The notes under the pieces were generated by a model that ran no database searches, was not told the origin of the DNA, and was given only the letters and a program-made list of their open reading frames with translations. The position numbers and the translations under genes are program-made. From the NCBI RefSeq assembly GCF_933775445.1, contig NC_065876.1:22754001-22818000 (forward strand): a stretch of 64,000 nucleotides of DNA. The letters are read 5' to 3'. Positions 27,669 to 38,983 of the stretch are shown here, one piece after another (the stretch's first letter is position 1; each line of letters opens with the position of its first letter). The DNA comes from Argentina anserina. Its lineage: Eukaryota > Streptophyta > Magnoliopsida > Rosales > Rosaceae.

Positions 27669-27745
27669 TGTTAAAGTATATGATTATTTGATTATATATA
27701 GGTTATTAGTTTGTATAGATCGATCAAGAGTGAAATATACTTTCT
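27669..27745 (+). repeat. 3' LTR of the Copia element (77 bp)
   Basis: TGTTAAAGTATATGATTATT to ATATACTTTCT, the partner of 22421-22497. The match stops exactly where ATTGT begins. Confidence 0.8.
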
Positions 27746-27750
27746 ATTGT
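27746..27750. repeat. Right target-site duplication of the Copia element (ATTGT)
   Basis: ATTGT immediately after the right LTR, identical to 22416-22420. The pair fixes both element ends and shows a single, undisturbed insertion. Confidence 0.75.
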
Positions 27751-29113
27751 ATTCGCATTGGAATTGTTCTAATGGTATTTCCCTTAATTCTGATGAGTTC
27801 CTATTGGTTGATATTCTGTGAATCATTGGTTTCTCTAATGATGATGGTGATATGAATAGGTAGATAGCTACTTATTCATAGAAGCAAATATATATTAATC
27901 ATGCTCAAACTTATTACAGATTGAACATTCGAGCGTCCATGTTGTTATTCTTTGAAGGGTGTATATATAAGACCTCACCTCTTTCCTAAATGCTTCCTTA
28001 TCAAGTTAATTGCACAATATTTTGTCAAGAATTTGGTATTCTATATAAAGTAATTTCTTTTTCTACATCGCCTTGATTCAATTTGGGGTCTTTGATTATC
28101 GTAATCGAATTGGAATTATTCCTATGATATTATCATGTTCTAATTGACAAGCATCATCCGTTTGTCAAATTGGTATTCATAGAGTGCTCATTTGAGTATA
28201 ACTTCCTTTTGTTGGTGATCTGTTCATTATTAGTAGTATCCGTATATCATATTTGATCATTGTTCTCTTCTCTCCTATCTATCATTTGTATAATCATTCT
28301 TTCCTCAAGTTCATACCATAAGAGATTTCTTGACTTCTTGTATACATATAAACTCTTCTTTTTAAAGACTGAAAAGTATTCATCTTCCGGATACTTTGAC
28401 CTTGTTATAAAACTAGCTTTTGAATATCCTGTTGAAGCCATTTTAAAAGTACACAGCCAAACAAAGTTCTTACATACCCTAATTAATTATCCTTTCTACC
28501 ATGTTAAATTACACCTTAATTATCTTTGCTGTCGATTAGTACTCCACCTATTTGTATTAAGCTTCTCATATTACAGTTGTATTCATCATGATATTTATAC
28601 CCTATATTTTCTTCCTGACCTAAGCAAGTAACCAAAGCCCTTCTGTTTCTTTTATAAAACAAACAAAACTTGGTCACAACAAAGTATACTTTGGTTGGTA
28701 TAAAAAAAAAGTATACTTTGGTTTTTACATTATTATAGTTCACCAAGTTGTGTCCAGGTTCTTGTACTTATAACTTAATGATAGTTTCAAGGACTCAAAA
28801 GAGTTCAATTCGATTCAGGTTCTTCTATTATTAGTCTCTAGTTGCTGCAATGAACTTCATTATTAGTACATGTATGTCTATTGGTCTCTCTATCATAATT
28901 TGTGATTTTTTTCTACACTCTGTGTCTCAACTGAATGTAGTAAACCTTTTCATCTATGATTTTTACTGAGAGCAAAGTTCCAGTTTGGAATATCATACCC
29001 TATATGATTCATGTACTATTCTCTTTTCGAAAGTTCCCAAATTCATTTGTATATCTACTGTATTGATTTGAACTGAACATGAAAGAGTTATATTCTAGCA
29101 ATATGCCATCTTT
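27751..29113. other. Gene-free AT-rich stretch
   Basis: No gene is recognised. A small direct repeat of AAAGTATACTTTGGTT lies at 28681-28723, and each copy is partly palindromic. Confidence 0.4.
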
Positions 29114-29121
29114 CTAAAAGT
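29114..29121. repeat. Left 8-bp target duplication (CTAAAAGT)
   Basis: CTAAAAGT here equals 31130-31137. Eight bases is the hAT-superfamily signature. Confidence 0.85.
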
Positions 29122-31129
29122 TAGGGCTCGTCAACGAGCCGGGCCCGGTCCATGAGTAACGGGCCCGGCTTTAATAAATTTAAATAAGTCGCGGGCCGGG
29201 TCGGACCGGTTATTTTCAAAAATACGAAGATCCAAGCCCGCCCACCAAGTGCAGGCCTTGCGGGCTGGGCCGGGTCGGGCCTTGCGGGCTTTTATTAGAA
29301 AAATAATATAATATTCTAATTTAAGGGTTTGAAACAATGAAAGAATTATTAGAAAACATTCTAAAACAAAAGTCACAAATAAATTCTAGTTTCGAAATAT
29401 TGTCGATCGACACCAATAGATGTGATCGATATATATATTTAGGGACCGTGTAAAAATTTCATCCAATTCGGACCTCGTTTAACCGTCGGAATTTTCGGTC
29501 AACTAAAAAAGAGGCGTTTTGACATATTTAAACCTCATTGACCGGGGCTTTGCCAAATAGATTTCTTCAGTTCGACCACGCACGATAGGTAACAAAAATT
29601 AGGTGATTTCAAATATTTAAACAAATTTCCACATTCGCATCTTGGTAATTGGTTCCCCCTTAGGGCATATTAGTGTTGTTTTTGGTTTACCGAAAATTCC
29701 GACGGTTAAACGAGGTCTGAATTGGATGAAATTTTTAAAATGATTATTAAATATAAATATTGATCACATCGGATGGTGTCGATCGATTCCGAGAAGTTTC
29801 CTTCATATAGTCGCTTCATAATGTGATAGTTTTATTATAAACCTAATATAAGGTTATAATACATTAATGGACACTTCGGCGATCGACAACTCAAATTCAA
29901 AATATGGTCGATCGACACCAGTAGATGTGATCGGTATATATATTTAGGGAACCCGTAAAAATTTCATCCGTTTTGGACATGGTTTGACCGTTCGTACCAA
30001 CGGTCAACTAAAAAAGAGGCGTTTTGACATATTTAAACCTCATTGACCGGGGCTTTGCCAAAAAGATTTCTTCAGTTCGACCGTGCACGATAGGTAACAA
30101 AAATTAGGTGATTTCATATATACAAACGGCTTTCAGCATTCGCATATTTGTAATAGGTCCTCCCTTAGGGCATAATAGTGGTGTTTTCGATTTACCAAAA
30201 ATTCTGACGGTCAAACGAAGTCCGAATTGGATGAAATTTTTACAGGGTCACTAAATATATATACCAATCACATCCGCTGGTATCGATCGATCCAGACAAG
30301 TTTCATTCATATAGTCACTTCATAATGCGTTAGTTTTAATATAAATCTAATATTAAAGGTTATGATACATTAGTAGACGTTTCGGCGATCAATAACTCTA
30401 GTTCGAAATATGATCGATTGACACCACTAAATGTGATCGGTATATATATTTAGGGAACCCGTAAAAATTTCGTCCGTTTTGGATATTGTTTGACCGTCCG
30501 TACCTACGGTTAACAAAGAAAAATGCGTTTTGACATATTAAAATCCTCATTGACCGGGGCTTTGCCAAATTGGTTTCCTTGGTGCGACCACACACAATCG
30601 TTGACAAAAATTAGGTGATTTCAGATATGCAAACGACTTTTGGTGTTCGCATTTTGGTAATGGGTCTTCACTTATGACATATTAGTGTTGTTTTCGGTTT
30701 ACCGGAAATTTCGACGGTAAAACGAGTTCCGAATTGGATGAAATTTTTACAGGGTCACTAAATATATATACCGATCATATTTACTGGTGTCGATCAATCC
30801 CAAGAAGTTTCCTTAATATAGTTGCTTCATAATGCAATAGTTTTATTCGAAACCTAATAAAATATGTATGTATAATATTTTATTATTTGGTAGGCTTTTA
30901 CGGGTCGGGCCTTGCGGGCTTTTGACGGGCTGGGCCTCACGGGCCTTGCGGGCTTTTGGCGGGCCGGGCCCACGGGCCGGCCGGCTTTCACACCTCTAAT
31001 TTAAGCCCGACCCTCTACCCACGGAAGCGGGCTTTGACGGGCTTTCTCACGGGCCGGGCCGGGTAAAAGCCCGTCGGGCTTGCGGGCCTCCACATGCTTT
31101 TCGGGTCCGCGGCTAAATGATGAGGCCTA
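29122..31129. mobile_element. Non-autonomous hAT-type element, 2008 bp, with internal tandem hairpin units
   Basis: Left end TAGGGCTCGTCA; right end, on the reverse strand, TAGGCCTCATCA; ten of twelve bases match. A perfect 8-bp duplication CTAAAAGT flanks both. Both subterminal regions (29135-29290 and 30900-31110) are packed with GGGCC / CGGGC motifs in both orientations, as is usual for plant hAT elements. No transposase frame exists. The core, 29391-30862, is three tandem units described separately. The short GC-rich end phrase near 30985 could suggest an internal end and nested growth. Confidence 0.88.
29391..30862. repeat. Three tandem ~505-bp units, each with internal inverted arms
   Basis: The phrase TCGATCGACACC (third copy TCGATTGACACC) begins at 29403, 29908 and 30414, a period of 505-506. 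Its reverse complement ends each arm pair at 29786, 30290 and 30797. In unit 1 the arms are about 29403-29500 and 29689-29786, spaced by about 188 bases. In every unit the loop contains GTTTTGACATATT, TCATTGACCGGGGCTTTGCC and a GGTAACAAAAATTAGG-like phrase (TTGACAAAAATTAGG in unit 3). Arms differ by scattered substitutions, so the fold would be an imperfect hairpin. Confidence 0.88.
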
Positions 31130-31137
31130 CTAAAAGT
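31130..31137. repeat. Right 8-bp target duplication (CTAAAAGT)
   Basis: Exact copy of 29114-29121, placed directly after the right inverted terminus. Confidence 0.85.
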
Positions 31138-33270
31138 GAGAACTTTGTACTTTATCGAAAGCCTTGAACTGTTCAGTTTGTCTTGGAAAGAAAAGGAAAG
31201 GTTTATTGACATGTAAAGACCCATTTGATTGAAATTGTTTTATTTGGTTAGGCCCAAGATTAACTAAAAAGGGATTGTGACTCCATAGGGTAAAGAGACC
31301 CAAAAACTGATCATGATCCGCTTGTACGGGGTGTGCTCGGTGGCCATAATGCGAGCAAAGGGCTCTAACCGGTGATATAAGGATTTCACTTGGATTTGAA
31401 TTCGGAGATTTTGAATCATTGTTACAGGTTTTACTACAGAGAATTGGAAGGGTCTTTCTAATATATGAACTCAGCTTCTAAAGCAAAAAGACTCCGGGTC
31501 TTATTGCTATTTAGTTGGTTTTTAAACAAGTTATCTTTACTAGGAAATTGTTTGTCTATGAGAAAATTTGGTTTCAGCTCATGTTTCTCTATTTATCAGA
31601 TCTTCATTGAATTATTTTTAGATGAATTATATATCTTATATGAGCTGAACTCGATGCTTATTACTAATTGTTCATGTCACTGTTTTATGTTCCTTTGGTT
31701 TCCAGCAGTAACCTTCAAATTGATTCCTCTTGTTTTCTTCTCATATGTTCCTTCATATTCCAAGTTAGAAATATTTACTTTTCCCTACTGAGCTTGTAAG
31801 CTCATCCCCTATGTCTTTTTCATTGTTTTCAGGTAAGCAAGTTAGTGAGATACCAGAGTTGTCGTAAGCATGCATTATGGGGTTCTGTTTGCTGTATATG
31901 TGTGTTGGACTTTGCTGCTCGTGTTTGTTAGTCTTGAGCTGCTGAAGACTAGTTATCCCTCCATCACTATTTTTGTTACTGTTTTGTAAAAAGAAAATAA
32001 GTTGTGTAGAGGTGAAGTGTTAACGTGGAGCCTTGGTGCTCTTCTTTGTGTTGTAAAACTTTGTCAGTAAAATGGCTCTTTTGAAGTTGTAAAAAATAAT
32101 TACTCTACTCAAATTTTTAGTTTCTAGTTTTAAAATGCCACTTTAGTCATAACCAAATGTTAGGTTGTGACAGAACACTCGGATATGTATACTTTAGGCA
32201 CTGTTTGTTGAGCACCTTGTCCATTTGGCGCCTGAGAAACAGCCTAGGCTTTCACCTCATTGAACGTTTGGTCCTCTTTTGTGTTTGGAGGTTCGATGGC
32301 AGCAGTAAATTTCTTTCCGACGAACGTGATTGCACATCAGACACCCATCGATGATACTCAGTTCCATGAGAATCTAGGATGTCGAACTATGTTCGTGTAT
32401 TTTCAAGCATCTACAAGAAAAATATTTAAGATGTTAGTTTCGGATTAACGAAACAAGTTTGATTAAATAAACTATTTCAGAATGATTGTACGGGTCAAAT
32501 CAATGCAAATTTGCTTCTATAACTGCCACAATCGAAATTTTCTTTTATTGTTTTTCCTTTTTTTTTCATATGTAGCTACACACAACGGATACAGATGGTA
32601 TCGGCAACACTCCCAACCGCCCTTAAAACTTGATACCAGGGGAATCATATCTCTCTGTATCACCTGAGAAGCAGAAGAATCAGGTTGACAAGAAGAGAGA
32701 GTTTGAAAGTTCCCGATGCAAGACAAAATCCCATTAAAGTAAATTTCATTCTTTAATTTATAAATTTACCTTGATTTTGCAAAGCAAGTCTTGAATTTTC
32801 TTCTTCTTCTTCTTATGCTCCTCTTGTACGATAGCAATCTTAAAGCTTTGGTCTTCAAAGGTTAAGACCACCGAGAAGCGGCGACCAGAGGAGGCAGGGG
32901 GTTGGGAGGCCAGCGACGATAGGGCAAAGGTATGGCTAGCTAGGAAAAAAATCTAGGGTTTTAGATTTTTTTTTATTCCGGGTTCTAGGCCTATGATTTT
33001 CAGGGCTAGAGCTACATTCTTGATAACGTGAAACAGTAAAATGAATTCGAAAAAATAACAGTAATTATTTTGATAGACATATGACCTTATATATATGCAA
33101 TTACATAAAAAATTCCGATGAATCATAGACATGGATAAGATAATATTATTTAAATAGTTAGGTTATACTAATTACGGAGATAATCCTCTTCAAGCAAAAA
33201 TGACTTTTCTTATTCCTCCCTTTTTACACATGTAAGTATTCCATTTCTCAATGACTCGAACGATCCACGT
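31138..33270. other. Gene-free stretch before the allene oxide cyclase gene
   Basis: No complete gene is recognised. Around 31836-31930 an AG acceptor (TTGTTTTCAG) is followed by a short open frame containing SCRKHALWGSVCCICVLDF. On the minus strand 32890-32770 encodes SVVLTFEDQSFKIAIVQEEH, then a Lys run, and ends at a splice-like AAG|GTAAAT. Either could be an exon fragment; neither belongs to a family I know. Confidence 0.3.
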
Positions 33271-33274
33271 TCCG

Positions 33275-33282
33275 CTATAAAG
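33275..33282 (+). promoter_or_regulatory. TATA box of the allene oxide cyclase gene
   Basis: CTATAAAG, 60 bases before the ATG at 33342, with a short A-rich leader between and no intervening ATG. Confidence 0.65.
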
Positions 33283-33341
33283 TTATAAACACGCTCATAA
33301 ACTCGTCAAGAAAAAAGTAGTACACACAGCTCAACTCAATC

Positions 33342-34796
33342 ATGGCTTCCTCTAGCTCTGCTCTGCCTCTGCGAACCATTTCTTCCTCCCCCTCCATGAA
33401 ACTAGCCAACCCAAAATCACAAACTCACTCCCCATCATACTCACTCCTGCCGTTCAAGGTTCGAAACCCACCACCACCATCTTCTCTGAAGCTGAACTAC
33501 TCGAGCTTTTCACTGTCCCAAAGATCATTCACTTGCAAAAGCCAGAGCAGCCCATCATCGGAGTCTGGAAGATCAAGTAAGTACAGTTTACCACCAGTTT
33601 GAGTTTTTCTTTGACCAGTTGGTGATCGGCCCTTTTGGTTTTCTATTTGATACTTCTCTGCAGCCAAAGTTCAGGAACTTAATGTTTATGAGATCAATGA
33701 GAGGGATCGTGGAAGCCCTGCTATTCTGAAATTGAGTCAAAAACCTGTCAACTCCCTAGGCGATCTCGTCCCCTTCAGTAACAAAGTAAGTTCTTCTACC
33801 TTTACTTTGGTTAACTGTAGAAATTTTTTATTCTCTGTGATGTAGAGAAATGTTACTCATGGTTGACTATGTTTTGGGGGTAAATTTTTAATCTTTATTT
33901 ACTGGTTACTAAGTTGTTCAATGTTGATTTACACTTTCGTACTTATTTTGTCAAATTTTGTCAATATGGTCACCATGGTCGAATTTGGTCAACATAGCTC
34001 ACGACAAGCAACATCATGTCCAATTATTGTCTGAATTCTATCTACTGTTTGTTCTTCAATAGCTGTATTATCTTGCTCAAACTTTTCATGTAATACTTAT
34101 CAATATGTTTCTTACTTTTTGTTTTTGTTTTACATGTGTCAATAGCTGTATTATATTGTGATATATGTCTTAGAATACAGTTTTCTGCTTCCAGTGTTTA
34201 TTGATTGAAGTGTGTATGATGATTAATACAAACTTTGCTCCAAAGTTGCTCTTTTTAAGGGTTAGGCAGTATTCTATGTCCCTGCACTCATGGGATTCTT
34301 ACAAAAACAAAATATGAAAGTAATCCTGAATTATTTGCTCCATTTATATAACATTCATGTGCTGACTGTTGTTCTGTGTCTCAATTATTAGTTGTACAGT
34401 GGGGACCTGCAAAAGAGAATTGGAATAACTGCTGGAATATGCATTCTGATTGAAAACAAACCAGAAAAGAAAGGGGATCGCTATGAGGCCATCTACAGCT
34501 TCTACTTCGGGGACTACGGTCACATTGCAGTTCAGGGATCCTATCTAACCTATGAGGACACTTATCTTGCTGTGACCGGAGGGTCTGGAATCTTCGAGGG
34601 TGCTTATGGTCAGGTGAAGCTTCAGCAGCTTGTTTTCCCCTTCAAGCTTTTCTACACATTTTACCTTAAGGGCATTAAGGAGGACCTTCCCAATGAGCTT
34701 CTTGGAAAGCCGGTGGAGCCCCACCCAGGTGTTGAGCCTAGCTCAGCTGCCAAGGCCTGTGAGCCTCATGCCACCATTGCCAATTACACCAACTGA
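33342..34796 (+). CDS. AOC: Allene oxide cyclase, chloroplastic, 3 exons
   Basis: Converts the unstable allene oxide 12,13(S)-epoxyoctadecatrienoic acid to cis-(+)-12-oxo-phytodienoic acid, the committed stereospecific step of jasmonate synthesis in the plastid. Exons are 33342-33576, 33664-33785 and 34392-34796, GT-AG, in phase, giving 253 residues against about 245-258 usual. Residues 1 to about 77 are Ser/Pro-rich with few acidic residues, a transit peptide. The mature part is a complete eight-strand barrel sequence: [18 protein letters not shown], the N/S/P residues that line the pocket, [19 protein letters not shown], the Cys of [21 protein letters not shown], and [16 protein letters not shown]. 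The protein normally forms a trimer. No missing residue is seen. It stands alone, with no other jasmonate gene in the window. Confidence 0.97.
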
Positions 34797-37700
34797 GATT
34801 GTGATGAATTTTCAGACCAAGAATAAAGATGGTGATGAGAATTAATAATGAGGTGATGATGGTTGGTATCTTTAAGATTACCGTAATTTGTCTTTTTTTC
34901 AGTGTTGCTTTCAGGGTTTTCTTTGGGCATCTCTTTTGTTTCTCTAGTGGGTTTTGACTTTTGGGTAGTGACTATTCCTGTAGGAGGATGAGCATGTGAA
35001 GCATATGGGCCAAATGATAATAATATCACTGATATGCTTAACCATATTCCATTGTCAGTTTCTTGTTGCTGGAACAAGCTAGAAATATCCAAATTGAGTC
35101 ATTCGGTCATTAACCCATTATATTTATGAATGCGGTCCCATTGGAATGCTACCATGGTTGCTCAACATATGCAGGCAGAAGTAGTACTCCTGTCACATAT
35201 GACTTGGAGAATTCAGAATTGTATCCGAACTATATTGCCCATTCATCTGAACCGAGCAAGGGTTGCTCTGGCAAAGAGGAAAACCGGAATACAACTTTTT
35301 TGCTTAAACCAGTGTGATCTTGCTTGCAAACTCTAGAGCTTACCTTTTTATCTTGGAAAATCATATTAATGATATCATTAAGCTGCATATCTGCTCAATC
35401 CTTAATCTGTATCTTCTGGAAATTGACAGCAATTCTGAACTTAACTCCTGAAATATGGTGTTCCATACAAAATGTATGAAAAGTAAGTAAGTAGACTTGT
35501 CACAAGTTATCCTAGAGAAAGTAGGAAATCAAGTAATATCACTTTGAGTACAACATGGATGAATCATCTATTTAGTACTGCATAAGAAATCCATTATTTG
35601 ATCAACAAGAATGACTTACAACTGAAGCATTAGGATTCTTCGATACAAGTCTAAGGCTATTAAGGAAACCTTGTGGGAGCTTGAACTATTACAGGGTATC
35701 CTTGCTATGCAAAATGCATTACTTGTCAACTATCAAATTCACACCAGATCTCAACCTTATGGAATACGGACATACCACATAATCGGATGGATTTGGCGAG
35801 GCCAGAACACAATCGCAGAGTTCTTCGCAGTAGTATATAAAATTCGAAGGCCTATGAAGCAGGTTATATATGTTGATTTCGACATGTAACTTATAGACTG
35901 AGCTGATGAAACTTACAAAATGTACGAGAAATATTCAATTTAATAATTTCCAGAGCATAGCTTTAATTTTTTTTTATCAACTCTTCATTCAAATAGAACT
36001 AGCCAGCTAGAAAGAAGGCCGGAAATGGACATGATAGGACAAAGCTTTGGCAAGGCAAAGAAGAGAAGATCAATGGAAGACCAACATATATTAAAATTGG
36101 TCTCTGATATGTTATGACCAATATAGCTTTTACAGTGTAGTGGCTTACATTTGTATGTGGTGCTACTATCAACTATTTTGCTGGTAAGTGGATAGGTAGT
36201 CAAGAAACATCCAAGAACAGTCAGGACTGCTGCAAAAGATGTTTCTCAACCACTAAATATGCCTAAATCGTTTGCACAGCAGCACAGACAATTTACTTCA
36301 GTATGAAGAATAAAAGGAATATCTTATTAGTTATTGGAATTCCGTGTATAGAGAAGAGCTATCAAATTCTGCAACAAAAATAACAAAATTGCAACTCAGA
36401 AATCCAAGAAGTTAATGGTGAGGCAACAAATAGTGGGACAGAAATTGCAACCCTAAAGTATATGTACCAATATAATTTTGCAGTATTGAAGGTTGTAGTA
36501 GTTATTTTGTGCATTTGTTCATGACTTTGGAGTAGCGGTTCGTCTGCCAAAACTGGAACAAAAATGACCAACACATTTAAATGCAATAAAAGACGTGTTA
36601 AATCGAGTATTACTGGTATACTGTTTGGGACTTGGGAGTTATGTAACATTATATCAGCAGGGAACTAGAAGATGAAAAAGAAAGTTGTCACAAAAGATTT
36701 CCTAACTAAGGGCAAATCAGTAGGCGGATCTCCAATCCATTATGTTCAGGCCTAAATTAAAAGAAAGGAAGAAGTTATACGGATGAAGATATATATAACA
36801 GGCTTCAATTCAATAATGCAACTGAAAATTTCATGAATCCAAACAAAATAGCTTGCAACTCAGTAATGCAAAATCAAGCATTTCAAAAAGTCACTGTTGT
36901 TTACTAGAAAAGAACAGAAAGACGAAATGAGCATGGCACAACTCAATAAGTTGAGACCAGATGGAAAACTGGAAATTCATGAAAATAGGAACCAATTATT
37001 TTACAGTGACTTCAAAAACTTGAATATAGCACATCGAGGTAAGTATTTTACAGTGACTTCAGTTCATGCAAACAACATAACAAGATAGATAATAGGGCGT
37101 GAATGCTGAACGAATGCAAGTATCAAATATTTTCCAAAAATCAAAATGAAGAGAATGAAATCTACAAAATAAAAGAAAAGGAGCAACTCCACGGATTATT
37201 TCTCAAAAAAAAAAAAAAATAGAAAGAGCATCTTCACGAATTAATAGCAGTCTTCTTAACCTACACCCTATCTGATCATCTAATTTACTCATGAAACGTA
37301 AAAAGATAGATAGATAGATTGATTAGAAAAGGTGTATTACCTGCCAAACTTGGTTTAATCCCAACTGAATTGTACAGTAAAATAAATGGATTTCAAATAG
37401 AGTATAGATCCAAATAAACTTCATTGATTTGAATTTTCTGCTAGTCTCATGACTCCCATCATCTCCAGTCTAACTTTACGGATCATATTCAAACTCTGGA
37501 AGACCCAATTTAACAAAGTAGGGAATTGTGAAGAACTCACCAGAGCTTGCTACAGTTGTTGCTGGGCTATGAGTACCCAACCTGGAAATTATGTAGAGGA
37601 TGAATAGTCAGAAAGCTCAAAAGTACCAGTGATGATCAATCTGGCCTAGCCACATCTATACTGATATTTTTTTCCTGGAGCCGTTGCCATCTTGATTCTA

Positions 37701-38029
37701 ACAATACATGAAGAGGAAAGCATAGTTTGCATTAATTCAAGATATAGAAAAGAAATGTATATTGGGTTTCTCCCAGGAATCGAATCTGGTTTTGATTATC
37801 ACATAGCATTAAAGCACATCCAACAGCAAAACATTTGCAGTCACCAAAGGATCAAACAAAATTGAGAATACAAACCAAACGAAAGAATAATAAAAAAGAA
37901 TACTAAATTGAACATAAAAGAACAAATAAGAAAAAGTTTGGAATACCAATAGCACCAAAGATTCTAATCTTGGTAACTCAGCATGTTAAACTGCAATTAA
38001 ATTACTTCTCCTTCCATTTTTTTTTCTAG
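34797..38029. other. Gene-free stretch downstream of AOC
   Basis: It probably starts with the AOC 3' UTR (to about 35080). No family is recognised further on. An exon-like segment on the minus strand, about 37585-37544 (TTTCCAG before it, GTGAGT after), ends like the exon-like segment at 5651-5686. A run of 13 A lies near 37207. Confidence 0.35.
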
Positions 38030-38975
38030 CTATGTAGCACCGACACCGACACCGCGACAACGACACGGCGCGACACGGAAAATCTTAAAAAATATATTAA
38101 TGTGTTAATACACGGCGTCAACACAGCAATTTATATATAATTTAATATATATTAATGTGTTAATATATATATATATATATATATATTAATGTTCTTCTGC
38201 TACTATTTAGAAATAGCCAGATCATCATACTCCCTTACCACGACTGGTCCAAGCCCATTGTACACATCTTTCCACAGCTTCCTCTGTTATGCAATGTTCA
38301 CAAATCGCATGGCATCCAACTCCATCCTCGAGTAAGTGATTTTGTTGTTATTGGCTCAAGCGCTGCCAGCTTGAATCACAGGGAGAGTGTTCTTCTCATG
38401 TTTCAACCCATTTGCCAGCTTCTCTTTCCTTCTTTGGTTTCTTGCCTTCTTCCCATTCACTTCTTGCTTTGTTGCACTCATTTGTGGACCAGATTGAGCA
38501 TGATCTAGAAAACCCATTGGCATAGTTTCAATCAAAACAGACTCATTAATCACTCCAACTTTCAATGCAGTGACCTTTTCCCCTGCCATAGCTTCAACTT
38601 GCACGAACAATTGCTTCTTCTTCACATCTAGCAGATTCTCAGCAGCCAAACCTTTCTTAGGTTCTTGAATTCCAGAGAGACCCACTTCAATTCCCACAAC
38701 AGAATCACAGATAAGGCTTTCTTTTGCGTCGTCCTCTTATTTGAAGCAAAACAAAAGAAAAGTTGCGAGGTGGGAACTGAGTTTTAAAGTTTAGGGCTTA
38801 GGTTTTTTTTTAAAAAAATTGAAAATGCTGATATAGCGTGTCAGAAACAGTAGGTGGCGTGTCGGACCGTGTCAAAAAAGTCAACATTTTTTGACACCGT
38901 GTCGGGGCGTGTCGGCGTGTCAGACAGTGTCGGACACTCCGACACTTTAGCCTTTAAAGTGTCGGTGCTACATAG
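38030..38975. mobile_element. hAT-like element with long inverted termini and an internal ORF
   Basis: Left end CTATGTAGCACCGACAC is the exact reverse complement of the right end at 38959-38975. Both ends continue into clusters of CGACAC / GTGTCGG repeats (38040-38085 and 38835-38950). The flanks TTTTCTAG (38022-38029) and GTTTCCAG (38976-38983) match at six of eight positions, suggesting a decayed 8-bp duplication. A TA microsatellite lies at about 38165-38186. There is no transposase; an unrelated ORF is carried inside. Confidence 0.8.
38356..38697 (-). CDS. 113-residue ORF carried inside the hAT-like element
   Basis: Opens MGIEVGLSGIQEPKKGLAAE and ends in NTLPVIQAGSA. Lys/Arg-rich near the C-terminus (GKKARNQRRKEK), with no cysteine pattern or membrane segment. 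I do not recognise it. Its position inside a transposase-less element suggests a captured gene fragment or a remnant of a retroelement ORF. Nothing shows that it is expressed, and the start is simply the first ATG. Confidence 0.35.
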   Translation of the reverse strand: MGIEVGLSGIQEPKKGLAAENLLDVKKKQLFVQVEAMAGEKVTALKVGVINESVLIETMPMGFLDHAQSGPQMSATKQEVNGKKARNQRRKEKLANGLKHEKNTLPVIQAGSA

Positions 38976-38983
38976 GTTTCCAG

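Larger units (their letters stand above)
22421..27745 (+). mobile_element. Full-length, decayed Copia retrotransposon with very short LTRs
   Basis: Structure in order: 77-bp LTR, Met-tRNA primer site, GC-rich leader (22560-23200, with ACCCGACCCG runs), gag, protease, integrase, reverse transcriptase, RNase H, purine-rich stretch before the right LTR (AAGGAATTAAGGGAAATTAT), 77-bp LTR, 5-bp target duplication. Order PR-INT-RT-RH is diagnostic of Copia. The LTRs differ at roughly four of 77 sites and the reading frame has many stops and frameshifts, so the copy is not young and cannot move by itself. Confidence 0.92.

Noticed and set aside
30960..31000. Inner phrase GGCTTTCACACCTCTAATTT as the right end of the hAT element
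   Set aside because: It looks like a hAT terminus, but no matching 8-bp flank is found there, while 31129/31130 gives a perfect CTAAAAGT duplication.
32517..32726. Minus-strand ORF beginning MSCIGNFQTLSSC
   Set aside because: A donor-like CAG|GTGATA follows, but there is no acceptor upstream and no known family.
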